Shown: piece after piece, positions 46,017 to 54,607 of the stretch
Numbering within the stretch: position 1 is the stretch's first letter
Layout: every line of letters begins with the position of its first letter
Source of the DNA: Nitrososphaerota archaeon
Lineage (GTDB): Archaea; Thermoproteota; Nitrososphaeria; Nitrososphaerales; JACQRY01
Direction of reading: 5' to 3'
Assembly: GCA_016184315.1 (NCBI GenBank)
Contig: JACPCU010000007.1
Location: 1 to 64,000 of the forward strand
DNA length: 64,000 nt
The notes under the pieces: generated by a model
Seen by the model: the letters and a program-made list of their open reading frames with translations, nothing else
What the model was told of the DNA's origin: nothing
Databases searched by the model: none
Made by a program: the position numbers and the translations under genes

Positions 46017-46901
46017 ATGGAGTTGAAAGCGCTAGAGTCGCAGCAACGTGAGGTAGCAAAGAAACTGGAATCCCTGAAACAATGGTTCTCCAGTTTCAAT
46101 AGTTGTCTCGTGGCTTTTTCAGGCGGTGTCGACAGCTCCTTGGTGGCGGCCATAGCAAAGAAAGTTCTTGGCGGAAGAGCTCTAGCCGTGACAGCTGAGA
46201 CTGCCACGCTTGCACCAGATGAGTTGATCTACGCGAAGGATCTAGCCAAGATCATAGGGATTCGTCATCTTGTGGTCAAATACGACGATTTGGCGAACAA
46301 AAGACTTGTAGAAAACAGCCCGTCAAGATGTTACTTCTGCCGAGAAGATCTCTCAGTCCAGATCATGAAGATCGCGCGCGAAGAATGTATGCAGGTAACC
46401 GTTGACGGAGTCATCGCTGATGATTTGAATGGGCATCGACCGGGAGTGAAGGCTCTTGACAAGGCAGGCGTTAGGCATCCCTTGTGTGAGCTGGAAATGA
46501 CCAAGGTGGATGTTAGAATGATTGCTCGTTATCTGAACCTGCCTTCCGCTGACAAGCCTTCTAACGCATGTTTGGCTTCAAGATTTGAATATGGTCAAAA
46601 GATTACCCGTGATGCCCTTATTCGTGTTGCCCAAGCAGAACGTTTTCTTACGGATCTGACGGGGGTTAGACAGCTGCGGGTAAGGGTTCATGGAGATATC
46701 GCCAGGATAGAAGTAGGTAGAGATGAGCGGCGGCTCTTCTTCAAGGAAGAAACCATGGATCAAGTTACCTCAAAACTGAAAGATCTGGGTTTCAGATATG
46801 TAACCTTTGACATGCAAGGCTACAGAAGTGGAAGCATGGATGAAATATTAGGACAGAAGCTTATCCGAATCAACGATCCAAAATCTAGGAAGTATCGATA
46901 A
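46017..46901 (+). CDS. larE: Pincer cofactor sulfur transferase LarE
   Basis: 294 residues. PP-loop SGGVDSSLVAAIA (35-47), then C105/C108 in SRCYFCRED and C185 in SNACLASRF. C185 matches the sacrificial Cys of Lactiplantibacillus LarE; the three-Cys set matches the class using a [4Fe-4S] cluster and external sulfur. It thiolates the pincer nucleotide precursor. Operon with larC. Confidence 0.93.
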   Translation: MELKALESQQREVAKKLESLKQWFSSFNSCLVAFSGGVDSSLVAAIAKKVLGGRALAVTAETATLAPDELIYAKDLAKIIGIRHLVVKYDDLANKRLVENSPSRCYFCREDLSVQIMKIAREECMQVTVDGVIADDLNGHRPGVKALDKAGVRHPLCELEMTKVDVRMIARYLNLPSADKPSNACLASRFEYGQKITRDALIRVAQAERFLTDLTGVRQLRVRVHGDIARIEVGRDERRLFFKEETMDQVTSKLKDLGFRYVTFDMQGYRSGSMDEILGQKLIRINDPKSRKYR

Positions 46902-47072
46902 TCTGTCCATTATACCTGTGCTGACTACTGACCAGTGGCTTGACCGACTGTGCATATTGCAAGGAGCGTCAGAGTTTTACAGAGAAGTTCATCCACATCC
47001 TGAAGAGCCATCAGAACCGAAAGTCGCAACGCTGAATTACGGCGTAATCCTATTCACCAGCGACGGTTGGAC

Positions 47073-48272
47073 ATGGAGTCTGAAATCACTACTCTGGTCA
47101 GGAGGCTTACAAGAACTGTAAGACGCCACGAAGAGTGGAGGAGACAGGAATGCATAACATTGATCCCATCTGAGAATCTAATGAGTGGAACAGCTAGACT
47201 CCTCCTTGCATCAGACTTCGGTCACAGATACTCCGCGCCAGACCACTTCTATATGGGTTCACAATTCACGGACGAAGTCAAAAGCTTCGCAGAGGACCTT
47301 GCACGTAAAGTCTTCAAATGCAAACATGCTGATGTCAGTCCTCTCTCCGGTCACATATGCAATATGGCTACTATGCTACTATTTACGAAGAAAGGCGACC
47401 GCATGATCAGCGTATCTCCTGAACACGGAGGATACCCCGGCATATCTCACCTAGGCTTAGGGAGGATACTCGGCTTAGAGAACCTCTATTTCCCCTTCGA
47501 CAAAGATGCGGTCAACATAAAGACCGATGACGCAGCCAAACTATTATCAGCAGCCAATCACAGCCTAACAGTATTTGGGTCAAGCTTCATCCCTTTTCCC
47601 CACCCTTTGAGCGATCTGTCACCTAAAGCAAGAGGCACACTAAAGATCTATGACGGTTCACATGTATTAGGTTTAATCGCAGGAGGAAGATTCCAAGATC
47701 CTCTACGCGAAGGATGCGACTTACTAATGGGCTCCAGCCACAAAAGCTTCTTCGGACCACAGGGAGGAATAATCCTCTCCAACAATAGCGAAGTCTTTAC
47801 CAAGATAAGAGACAATATGTATCTTGGACTCGTTGACAACCTTCACTGGAACAGAATAGCAGCACTAGCCTACACGCTCATCGAAATGTTACGTTTCGGG
47901 TCAAGCTACGCAGATCAGGTGATTAGGAACACACACGCCTTAGCGAAAGGCCTTCATGACCGCGGATTGCCTGTTAGAGGAGAAAAACAAGGATTCTCTC
48001 GGTCCCATCAACTTATTCTCGGCTACGAAGATCCTCAGGAAAAGATACGAATCGCGGAAACCCTAGAAAAGGCAGGGATCATCACCGACAAAGGCATACG
48101 CATGGGCACATGTGAAGCCACCAGACGGGATATGAAAGATGCCGACATGGACAATATCGCGGACATAATCGCCGATCTGATAAATGGAAGATCAAAGCCA
48201 AAAGATGCCAAAACAAAAGTTGTTGCTTTAGCTAGGTCCCACCAATCCCTGGCATTTACTCTGGACACATAG
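47073..48272 (+). CDS. SHMT-like PLP enzyme
   Basis: About 399 residues, fold type I PLP family related to serine hydroxymethyltransferase: ITLIPSENLMS, SPLSGHICNMATMLLF, DGSHVLGLIAGGRFQDPL and the Schiff-base region LLMGSSHKSFFGPQGG. SHMT proper has a TTHK-T-L-R-GPRGG motif here, so this is a divergent archaeal branch. ATG 47073 is preferred. The 163 nt after larE hold a 67-codon frame overlapping this gene, which I do not credit. Confidence 0.8.
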   Translation: MESEITTLVRRLTRTVRRHEEWRRQECITLIPSENLMSGTARLLLASDFGHRYSAPDHFYMGSQFTDEVKSFAEDLARKVFKCKHADVSPLSGHICNMATMLLFTKKGDRMISVSPEHGGYPGISHLGLGRILGLENLYFPFDKDAVNIKTDDAAKLLSAANHSLTVFGSSFIPFPHPLSDLSPKARGTLKIYDGSHVLGLIAGGRFQDPLREGCDLLMGSSHKSFFGPQGGIILSNNSEVFTKIRDNMYLGLVDNLHWNRIAALAYTLIEMLRFGSSYADQVIRNTHALAKGLHDRGLPVRGEKQGFSRSHQLILGYEDPQEKIRIAETLEKAGIITDKGIRMGTCEATRRDMKDADMDNIADIIADLINGRSKPKDAKTKVVALARSHQSLAFTLDT

Positions 48273-48305
48273 CATAACCCACCAATAACACCCTATCTTT
48301 TACCG

Positions 48306-48323
48306 TTGACACCATGGTGTCAA
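48306..48323. promoter_or_regulatory. Palindromic operator-like site 1
   Basis: TTGACACCATGGTGTCAA is a perfect 18-nt inverted repeat, 68-85 nt upstream of the UspA ATG at 48391. It shares the ACACCATGGTGT core with the site at 52504 and most of it with that at 55891. Confidence 0.6.
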
Positions 48324-48390
48324 TGTCCAAAACATCGCAATCTAGACTGATATGTCCGGCAGATTTTTATGTATAAACACAAATGAACAC

Positions 48391-48846
48391 ATGAGCCGCC
48401 ATTTGTTCGCCAAGATACTTGTCGGTCTGGACGGATCCCCCTACTCAGACAAAGCCCTGATCTACGCGCTGGAGATTGCAAAGAGATTCAGTTCAAAAAT
48501 CACTGTGATGTACATCGTAGTAAGGCCGCTGCATCTGTATGGAGATGAAGGAGTCGTGCTGGCAGAACCCTCTGACAAGAGACTAGAAGAAGAAGGAGAG
48601 AAGATCCTCAAAAAGGCAAAAGAACAGGCCTCCAACGAGGGTGTTGAAATAGATAGCCTCATGACCTCGGGAGACCCATCGGAAGAACTCCTCAAGGCGT
48701 CGAGACAAGACTACGATTTAGTCGTGCTCGGCAGCAGAGGTCTTAGTAGAGTGAAAGCTTTCTTACTCGGAAGCGTTTCCAGCAGGGTCAGCCACTACGC
48801 CAAGTGCCCGGTGCTCATAGTGAAGCCTTGGCCTGCAGAGGAATAG
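48391..48846 (+). CDS. Universal stress protein (UspA family)
   Basis: About 151 residues. FAKILVGLDGSPYSDKALIY at the start and the ATP-binding motif LVVLGSRGLSRVKAFLLGS-V-S with CPVLIVKP at the end. ATG 48391 (MSRHLFAK) is preferred to ATG 48352. A palindromic operator-like site lies upstream and a poly-T terminator follows. Confidence 0.9.
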   Translation: MSRHLFAKILVGLDGSPYSDKALIYALEIAKRFSSKITVMYIVVRPLHLYGDEGVVLAEPSDKRLEEEGEKILKKAKEQASNEGVEIDSLMTSGDPSEELLKASRQDYDLVVLGSRGLSRVKAFLLGSVSSRVSHYAKCPVLIVKPWPAEE

Positions 48847-48861
48847 GACGGATTCTTCGCC

Positions 48862-48876
48862 TTTTTTATTTTTATT
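48862..48876 (+). terminator. Poly-T terminator after the UspA gene
   Basis: TTTTTTATTTTTATTT lies just after the UspA stop, with no hairpin, typical for intrinsic archaeal termination. Confidence 0.5.
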
Positions 48877-48901
48877 TGACCGTGTCTGTTGCCTACTGTC
48901 C

Positions 48902-49618
48902 ATGAGGATCAATTTTCTTGGGACAGGAGATGCTTTCTGCAGCGAAGGCAGGGCTAACACCTCGATCCTAATTGATTCGGAATATAGGGTTCTCTTCGAT
49001 TGCGGACCACAAACAGTCTACAATCTTAGGCGCCTAAATTACAAAGTCTCAGACGTGGATTACATCTTTCTATCTCATCTCCACGGAGATCATTCGGGAG
49101 GGCTGCCATTCATAATATTGGCACTTAAATTCAGAGAACCTAGCAGAATAGCTGTCGTCGGTCCAATAAATACACCAAGCTTTATTGACAAAATCTACGG
49201 CGGTTACTACGGTATTGGCAACAGTTCAGAGGTTCTCGACTTTAGGAGCCTTCAGGATCCCTATCCTTTCGAATTCTCATTTATGGCTGCCAACCATACT
49301 GTAGAAGCATACATCTATAAGGTCAAGATGGAAAGCAAAACAATCGTCTATAGTGGAGACACATCCATTCTTGATTTGACCACTTTTGCTCACAATGCGG
49401 ACCTACTTATCCATGAAGCTTCTGAAATCGATGAAGGAAGAGCCCAACTCTACGGGCATTCAACACCGTTGCAAGCAGCCAAACTGGCGGCGGATGCAGG
49501 TGTTAAGCAATTAGCATTGGTTCATAGGCCACATCTTGACTGCACGATAGTTTCTAAGACTAGATCAATATTCCCTAACACCTTCTTTCCTAACGACTTG
49601 GATCAATTAGACATTTAG
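48902..49618 (+). CDS. Metallo-beta-lactamase fold hydrolase (RNase Z-like)
   Basis: 238 residues: FLGTGDAF near the start, SHLHGDHSGG zinc motif, ANHTVEAYIYKV, YSGDTSILDL, LIHEASEID and a final HRPH. This is the RNase Z/ElaC-like branch, but the exosite arm of RNase Z is not evident, so phosphodiesterase activity is the safer call. Confidence 0.82.
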   Translation: MRINFLGTGDAFCSEGRANTSILIDSEYRVLFDCGPQTVYNLRRLNYKVSDVDYIFLSHLHGDHSGGLPFIILALKFREPSRIAVVGPINTPSFIDKIYGGYYGIGNSSEVLDFRSLQDPYPFEFSFMAANHTVEAYIYKVKMESKTIVYSGDTSILDLTTFAHNADLLIHEASEIDEGRAQLYGHSTPLQAAKLAADAGVKQLALVHRPHLDCTIVSKTRSIFPNTFFPNDLDQLDI

Positions 49619-50017
49619 AATTCATAGGAGACTCATAAAAAACGCTAATTCTTTGTTTTTCTTCAGAATCTCTTTGGCTGACTAGATGAGTAGTATGTAA
49701 TCATATAAGTAAGAAAAATCATATCCTGTATGAGAACAAGAACAACCATAGTAGCACATGGAGACAAAGAAATAGGGTAATCAACAAGTAAATATCAAAA
49801 TCGAAGGTAGCGTTCATTCCCCGCCAAGTGTGGGAAAATATGCTCAAACTTTTCCAGATTATTGACTTACGACTCATGGTGATAACGAAATTTTTTTAAG
49901 GATTGGTGTTGCTCCCACAGAAGTGACGTTTTATGGCCATTCTCTCTGTTAGCGTAATTCCTCTACGAAAGCAAAGAACGATTTTCTGTAAAGCCACTTG
50001 AGAGATACGTGAAAGAA
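49619..50017. other. AT-rich intergenic region upstream of pgk
   Basis: No gene seen. A 16-codon frame at ATG 49730 (MRTRTTIVAHGDKEIG) ends at once and is probably noise. TTTTTTTAAG (49891-49900) is a candidate TATA element for the pgk-gap operon, giving a leader near 90-100 nt. Confidence 0.4.
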
Positions 50018-51232
50018 ATGGTTCAAGTCAAGATGCTTACAATGGACGACCTCCAACTGGAAGGTAAGACAGTTTTCCTTCGTGTGGACATGAATACGCC
50101 TATTCATCCAGCGACAGGCGAACTGATGGAACTCAGCAGAATAAATGAGGCAGCGATATCGATCAGAGACCTTGGAGCTTCAAAAGTAGTGGTGGCTTCA
50201 CATCAAGGTAGGGTCGGCAGATATGATTACACACCTATGGCTCAGCACGCTAAGGCGTTGTCCAGCGTTCTGAACAAAGATGTGAAGTATGTTGAAGATA
50301 TTTCTGGTCCTACTGCGAGAAGTGCGATAAAGGAACTGAACAATGGCGACGTGCTTCTACTTGACAATCTGAGGTTTCTAGCTGAAGAAACTATGGAGTT
50401 CAGCCCTGAAGACGCAAGCAAGACTGTATTCGTGCAGAGACTCTACAAGCACTTCGACGCTTGTGTGCTCGATGCTTTTCCGACTGCTCACAGAGCGCAC
50501 CCGTCAATTGTGGGCTTCTCCTATCTGCTACCTACCTGCGCTGGCCGCGTCGTTGCAAAGGAACTTAAGGCGTTGGCTAGGCTTTCCTCTGTCGAAAAGG
50601 GACCATATACCACTGTTCTAGGGGGCGCTAAGGTTTCAGATAGACTAGAAGCCATAGACACTTTGATTGAGAACAAGAGGGCAGACAAAGTTCTTCTCGG
50701 GGGGTTGCTGGCAAGTGTCTTCCTTAAGGCTGCAGGAAAGCTCAAAGGCAAGATAGGAGTAGACGGCGAAGAAAAGTATGTGAACAAAGCTAAGGGCCTT
50801 ATGCAACAGTTCCCTTCGACATTTGAGATTCCTGTTGATGTGGCTACTGCGAAAAATAGTGAGAGATTAGAAGTCAATGTTGAAGATATGGATGACAATA
50901 GCCCTGTATTCGACATAGGCTCCAAGACCATCGACCATTATTCTAGGATTATTCGCAGCTCAGGAACGGTGTTCATGAGCGGACCTCCAGGCTTATTTGA
51001 GAGACCGGGGTTCTCTATTGGTACCGAAAATCTTCTGAAGGCGATGAGCTCTTCGCTAGGCACAACTATTGTTAGTGGAGGCCATCTAACTGCTGCTCTT
51101 CAGAGATTCGGGATCAAAGATTGGATCGATCATGTCAGCACGTCTGGTGGAGCTCTCGTCTTATTCCTAGCTGGAAAGAGATTGCCTTTAATTGAGGCTC
51201 TTGAAAGATCTGCTAGGAGGCAAGGGAAATGA
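50018..51232 (+). CDS. pgk: Phosphoglycerate kinase
   Basis: About 404 residues. KTVFLRVDMNTPIHPATGEL, SHQGRVGRYDYTPM, LLLDNLRFLAEETMEF, AFPTAHRAHPSIVGF, VLGGAKVSDRLEAIDTLIEN and SGGHLTAAL mark the family. It interconverts 1,3-bisphosphoglycerate and 3-phosphoglycerate. Its stop overlaps the gap start (ATGA). ATG 50018 is preferred to GTG 50009. Confidence 0.96.
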   Translation: MVQVKMLTMDDLQLEGKTVFLRVDMNTPIHPATGELMELSRINEAAISIRDLGASKVVVASHQGRVGRYDYTPMAQHAKALSSVLNKDVKYVEDISGPTARSAIKELNNGDVLLLDNLRFLAEETMEFSPEDASKTVFVQRLYKHFDACVLDAFPTAHRAHPSIVGFSYLLPTCAGRVVAKELKALARLSSVEKGPYTTVLGGAKVSDRLEAIDTLIENKRADKVLLGGLLASVFLKAAGKLKGKIGVDGEEKYVNKAKGLMQQFPSTFEIPVDVATAKNSERLEVNVEDMDDNSPVFDIGSKTIDHYSRIIRSSGTVFMSGPPGLFERPGFSIGTENLLKAMSSSLGTTIVSGGHLTAALQRFGIKDWIDHVSTSGGALVLFLAGKRLPLIEALERSARRQGK

Positions 51233-52245
51233 TTAGGGTCGCAGTTAACGGCTATGGCGTTATTGGCAGACGCGTTGCAGATGCCGTTGCTGGGCAAGAA
51301 GATATGCAAGTAGTCGGTGTCGTCAAGGCTAAGCCTGACTACAAGGCACGGCTGGCATCTGAAAAAGGTTACAAGCTCTATGCTTCTGATGAGAAGTCCC
51401 TAGATGCTTTTCGCAAGGCAAGTTACCAAGTTTCAGGCTTAGCTAAGGATCTTGTGCGAGAAGCAGATATTGTGGTTGATGCTTGCCCAGAAGATATAGG
51501 TGCTCGAAACAAAGTGATGTACGAGCAGCTGGAAAAGAAGGCTGTCTTTCAGGGAGGCGAGGAACACGATGTTGCAGGTGTTTCGTTTGTTGCTCAATGC
51601 GACTTCGACCAGGCTGCTGGAAAAAAATTCGTCAGAGTCGTCTCATGTAACACCACAGGGTTGTGCAGAATACTTTACGCGGTCGATAGAGCATATGGCA
51701 TCAAGAAGGCAAGAGTAATTCTAGCTAGGCGGGCCGCGGATCCTGAGGAGAGCAGCAAGGGACCTATCGATGCTGTTGTTCTTGACCCTGTCTCTCTCCC
51801 ATCTCACCATGGTGAAGACGTCATGACGGTTCTGCCACACATCAACGTGGTGTCGATGGCGTATAAGATCCCCACTACTCACATGCATTTGCATAGCCTT
51901 ATCGTTTCGCTGAAAGATGGTGGCGCCACCGAAGCGGGGATCATAGAGGCTTTCGACGGAACAACCAGATTGCTCATGGTCGAAGGCAAAGAGGGCTTCA
52001 AGTCCACTGCCCAAGTGATGGATTATGCTAGAGAGTTGAAACGTGGTAGAAGCGATCTCTTTGAAGTGACGGTTTGGAAAGACTCAATCAAAATAGTTGA
52101 CGACGAGCTTTACATGTTTGCCGGCGTCCACCAAGAAGCTATCGTCGTTCCTGAAAATATTGATGCGATTAGAGCCCTGTACGGTGGATACTCCGCTTCA
52201 GACTCGATTCGGATGACTAACAAGTCCTTGGGAATAGTCAAGTAG
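51229..52245 (+). CDS. gap: Type II (archaeal) glyceraldehyde-3-phosphate dehydrogenase
   Basis: 338 residues. NAD(P) fold VAVNGYGVIGRRVADAVAGQ, CPEDIGARNKVMYEQLEKKA, catalytic SCNTTGLCRILYAVD, and PTTHMHLHSLIVSLKD. This is the archaeal phosphorylating GAPDH, acting with Pgk mainly in gluconeogenesis. Translationally coupled to pgk by a 4-nt overlap. Confidence 0.96.
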   Translation: MIRVAVNGYGVIGRRVADAVAGQEDMQVVGVVKAKPDYKARLASEKGYKLYASDEKSLDAFRKASYQVSGLAKDLVREADIVVDACPEDIGARNKVMYEQLEKKAVFQGGEEHDVAGVSFVAQCDFDQAAGKKFVRVVSCNTTGLCRILYAVDRAYGIKKARVILARRAADPEESSKGPIDAVVLDPVSLPSHHGEDVMTVLPHINVVSMAYKIPTTHMHLHSLIVSLKDGGATEAGIIEAFDGTTRLLMVEGKEGFKSTAQVMDYARELKRGRSDLFEVTVWKDSIKIVDDELYMFAGVHQEAIVVPENIDAIRALYGGYSASDSIRMTNKSLGIVK

Positions 52246-52554
52246 GCGCCAGAACAAGCCGCTCCATCATTAATGCAAATACTCTTTTGTCTGCTACCTT
52301 TCCAACTCTAATCCCGTCCTGAGTGATATTTTTCTATCTCTGATGTAACTATGATTTCGGCTGATTGCGCAACCCCCCTTGCATGCTGCTAATGCCGTCC
52401 AGTTATAGGAATCTATACACTAGGGATCTAGCGGTTTTGAAAACGCGATGATAGTCAAACATCACCAAGAACTAAATGCTTAGATGGGGTGGTTTTTCAT
52501 GTAAGACACCATGGTGTCTACGCCTAATTTAATGGTAACTCCGCTGGACAGCTT
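52246..52554. other. Intergenic region with palindrome and aborted ORF
   Basis: No gene seen. It holds the second CCATGG-centred palindrome, followed by an ATG (52531) whose frame stops after eight codons. The stretch CTACGCCTAATTTAATGG resembles CTACGATTAATCTATGG after site 3. Confidence 0.45.
52504..52519. promoter_or_regulatory. Palindromic operator-like site 2
   Basis: AGACACCATGGTGTCT, a perfect 16-nt inverted repeat. No intact gene starts just downstream, unlike at sites 1 and 3. Confidence 0.55.
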
Positions 52555-52845
52555 TTAGATACCTGATAGTATCAGCGATAGGATGAGCAGAACCCACCCA
52601 AGTATCAAGATAGCCATTATTATCTTTCTGGCGGCTACTACAAAGGTAAGTAGGATGTATATCGTGGTTAATGTGACTAATAGGGTGATTGCTTCAGAGT
52701 AAGTTTGGGCGAGGTCTGGGCGAGTTTTGAACAAGGTTTCTTTTAGTAGGGTTTGGAGGATTGTTTTGATCTGGTCGTAGATTGTTCTTAGGAATACTAG
52801 GGCTGCCCGAAGGAGCTCATTCTCAACCTGCAGAATCAAGGACAA
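52555..52845 (-). CDS. Small two-helix membrane protein
   Basis: 96 residues: an amphipathic helical N-terminus (about 1-48) and two membrane helices (about 52-70 and 74-95) ending LILSGI. TTG start. No family recognised. Confidence 0.5.
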   Translation of the reverse strand: MSLILQVENELLRAALVFLRTIYDQIKTILQTLLKETLFKTRPDLAQTYSEAITLLVTLTTIYILLTFVVAARKIIMAILILGWVLLILSLILSGI

Positions 52846-53147
52846 ATGATATATTCGTTGATGCGTCTATTAAGTCTTGCAAACTAGAGTTCTGAGAACT
52901 CATCAGGGTAATGAGTTATCCTCACTGTAGGGTCTCAGGACCCCTCCTAGCAATATAAACCGTCAGTCAAGATACCATTCCGTAGCCCACATAGCTATCA
53001 GAACCCAAACTAGAGCCCTTGTGTGTTTTGGGTAGTTGCTTGGGTTCTCTGCTCAGCTCTGGCGGAGAAGGGAAGGAAGACAGAGGGAGCTTCTGTTGAC
53101 TCTTCTGGCTCCCCGCCATGAAGATATACTAGAATATAGCTTGGGTT
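52846..53147. other. Intergenic region with inverted repeats
   Basis: No gene seen. Hairpins include GGGTCTCAGGACCC (about 52931-52944), ACTCATCAGGGTAATGAGT (about 52898-52916) and AGAACCCAA…TTGGGTTCT (about 52999-53047). A small structured RNA is possible. Confidence 0.3.
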
Positions 53148-53170
53148 GGTTCTGTCAAGTCTTCGTCGGA
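53148..53170 (+). repeat. Left terminal inverted repeat
   Basis: Perfect inverse of 53759-53781. It also supplies the stop codon and last codons (…TRPTKT) of the Trypco2-like gene. Confidence 0.85.
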
Positions 53171-53484
53171 CGAGTCGAAGCAGAGCTTCCTAAGGTCTGT
53201 TTTAGTGCAGCCTCAAATTTCTCCTTGAGCTCTTTTGCCAGCGGGTTGAAGACTTCAAATTCTATACGAGCATTCTCTTGCTTGGAGCGTTTACCACCAA
53301 CTCCTGCAACCATGAGTTTCAGCGTTCCATCCCGTTCTCCTACGTTTTGAATGCCAAGTTGAATCTTAATAGAACTAGCTAGGAAGAAGCCCTTGCCGTA
53401 GCCTTCGGTCATCGCTCCAAAAATCCCGTCTAGTATTGCAGAGACATATTCGGTTATCTCTTCACTGTCAATCGTCAGAGTCAT
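53155..53484 (-). CDS. Trypco2-like domain protein
   Basis: 109 residues. The core (KGFFLASSIKIQLGIQNVGE, GTLKLMVAGVGGKRSKQEN, ARIEFEVFNP) fits the trypsin-co-occurring domain 2 pattern of bacterial conflict systems: a beta-sheet with a G-rich turn and a final P. No protease gene is nearby. ATG 53484 overlaps the stop of the transposase remnant, and its stop codon lies in the element's left end. I judge family membership from pattern only. Confidence 0.5.
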   Translation of the reverse strand: MTLTIDSEEITEYVSAILDGIFGAMTEGYGKGFFLASSIKIQLGIQNVGERDGTLKLMVAGVGGKRSKQENARIEFEVFNPLAKELKEKFEAALKQTLGSSASTRPTKT

Positions 53485-53630
53485 GCTTTTTGTTTAGACG
53501 CATTCTGTATTAACGTTATCCACTTGTTCTCTCCCTCGATTTTGATTCCACAGGCTTCCGAAGGAGTCTTACCTTTCAAACCTTCATGCTCTCTAATGTA
53601 GTTGTGGAATAGTTAGTAGCCTTTCAGAAT
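53481..53630 (-). pseudogene. Transposase C-terminal remnant
   Basis: About 50 codons read LFHNYIREHEGLKGKTPSEA, then CGIKIEGENKWITLIQNA, the C-terminal end of DDE transposases of the IS240/IS6 kind. A TAA replaces the expected CAA (Gln) before LFHNY, and the frame is lost further upstream. The catalytic core is missing. Confidence 0.7.
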
Positions 53631-53758
53631 TTGACCATAAGAAACCTCATAGCAAAGGTGGGCGAACCGAGTTAAACAATTCTCAGATTACCCATAAATT
53701 ATGTAACAGAGCTAAGGGAGAAAAATAATCGTCCGACGAATTTTGACAGCTCAGTTAA

Positions 53759-53781
53759 TCCGACGAAGACTTGACAGAACC
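53759..53781 (-). repeat. Right terminal inverted repeat
   Basis: Perfect inverse of 53148-53170. A related degenerate copy lies just inside at 53732-53750. Confidence 0.85.
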
Positions 53782-53796
53782 CTGTTTTAGGTGGTT

Positions 53797-54027
53797 CTAG
53801 TAGTTCTTTGGCTTGGATGCATATGATAGCAGTAACATTAGCATCATGGTGAGTATGGATGACACCATGCCTGCGGCTACTGCTCCGATCATTCGGCTTT
53901 CCGTCTGAAGGAGCATGATCGCAATGCGCGTTAGTGTGTCCTTAAGTATCGGGTACGTGAGGTAAGATGCGAACCCAAGTAGGAATCCGCCCAGCCAAAT
54001 TCCAGCAATGGCTTTGGTCCTGCCCAT
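53797..54027 (-). CDS. Small two-helix membrane protein
   Basis: 76 residues, two helices (about 6-26, 46-68), ATG 54027. No family recognised. It ends 16 nt from the right end of the IS-like element. Confidence 0.5.
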   Translation of the reverse strand: MGRTKAIAGIWLGGFLLGFASYLTYPILKDTLTRIAIMLLQTESRMIGAVAAGMVSSILTMMLMLLLSYASKPKNY

Positions 54028-54212
54028 GGATTATCTGTTGTGTCCGTTGTGAGCTGTGATATTATCTGGAGTCAGCAAAATGGATTAACTGATTTGTCAA
54101 AAGTCTCAAATCAGGCTCTCGCTCTGACCTGCTAGTGTTATGATTAATGTGTTAACTGCCTCTCGTGTAAACCAATACACATAAATAAGAAAAGTAAGAT
54201 TGTGCTGCACTC

Positions 54213-54443
54213 ATGGTGGATGTTACTGTAGATGCTACAAAACTGTCTGAAAGAGGGCAAGTAGTCATACCCAAAGATATTCGGGATAAGATGGGGCTAG
54301 AAGTCGGAAGCAAGCTTGTCATATTTGCAACTGAGGACACCATAATCCTGCAAAAAGCGGAGGTTGTCGCTCAATCAATGAAAACCAAGGATATAGTAAG
54401 CAAGGCGTTGGATATCGTCAAGAAGCTTGGATTGATGCGCTGA
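54213..54443 (+). CDS. AbrB/SpoVT-type DNA-binding protein
   Basis: 76 residues. The swapped-hairpin AbrB fold is clear: TKLSERGQVVIPKDIRDKMG, then LEVGSKLVIFATEDTIILQK. The rest is a helical tail. Such proteins act as antitoxins or regulators; no toxin gene follows, so a stand-alone regulator is likely. ACATAAATAAG about 35 nt upstream may be its promoter. Confidence 0.85.
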   Translation: MVDVTVDATKLSERGQVVIPKDIRDKMGLEVGSKLVIFATEDTIILQKAEVVAQSMKTKDIVSKALDIVKKLGLMR

Positions 54444-54607
54444 TTCGTATCTGACATCTTCTTTGTCGCATGATGATACCCCCCATTCAAATATGAACAA
54501 GTTCCTCCTAGCGTCAGTTGAGCATAGTCCGTATTGCGCCAGTGAAAAATGGTGTGTTATGCAGTTTATTACCATCCCAAAGCCTCACGGAGTGGGGACG
54601 AATCTAA

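Larger units (their letters stand above)
53148..53781 (-). mobile_element. Degraded IS-like element with 23-bp perfect terminal inverted repeats
   Basis: The 23-nt end GGTTCTGTCAAGTCTTCG-(TCGGA) at 53148-53170 recurs inverted and exact at 53759-53781. Between them are a transposase C-terminal remnant and a Trypco2-like gene. A third, imperfect copy of the same end (CTGTCAAAATTCGTCGGAC, inverted) lies at 53732-53750. No target-site duplication is obvious. Confidence 0.75.

Noticed and set aside
46918-47121. A 67-codon frame between larE and the SHMT-like gene
   Set aside because: It overlaps the start of the SHMT-like gene by about 50 nt, has no family resemblance and no ribosome-binding site.
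51805-51816. TCACCATGGTGA inside gap, similar to the operator-like palindromes
   Set aside because: It lies mid-gene and shares only the short CCATGG centre with flanks that differ from the three intergenic sites.
53036-53350. A 104-codon plus-strand frame across the left end of the IS-like element
   Set aside because: It is mostly antisense to the Trypco2-like gene, whose frame has domain-like conservation.
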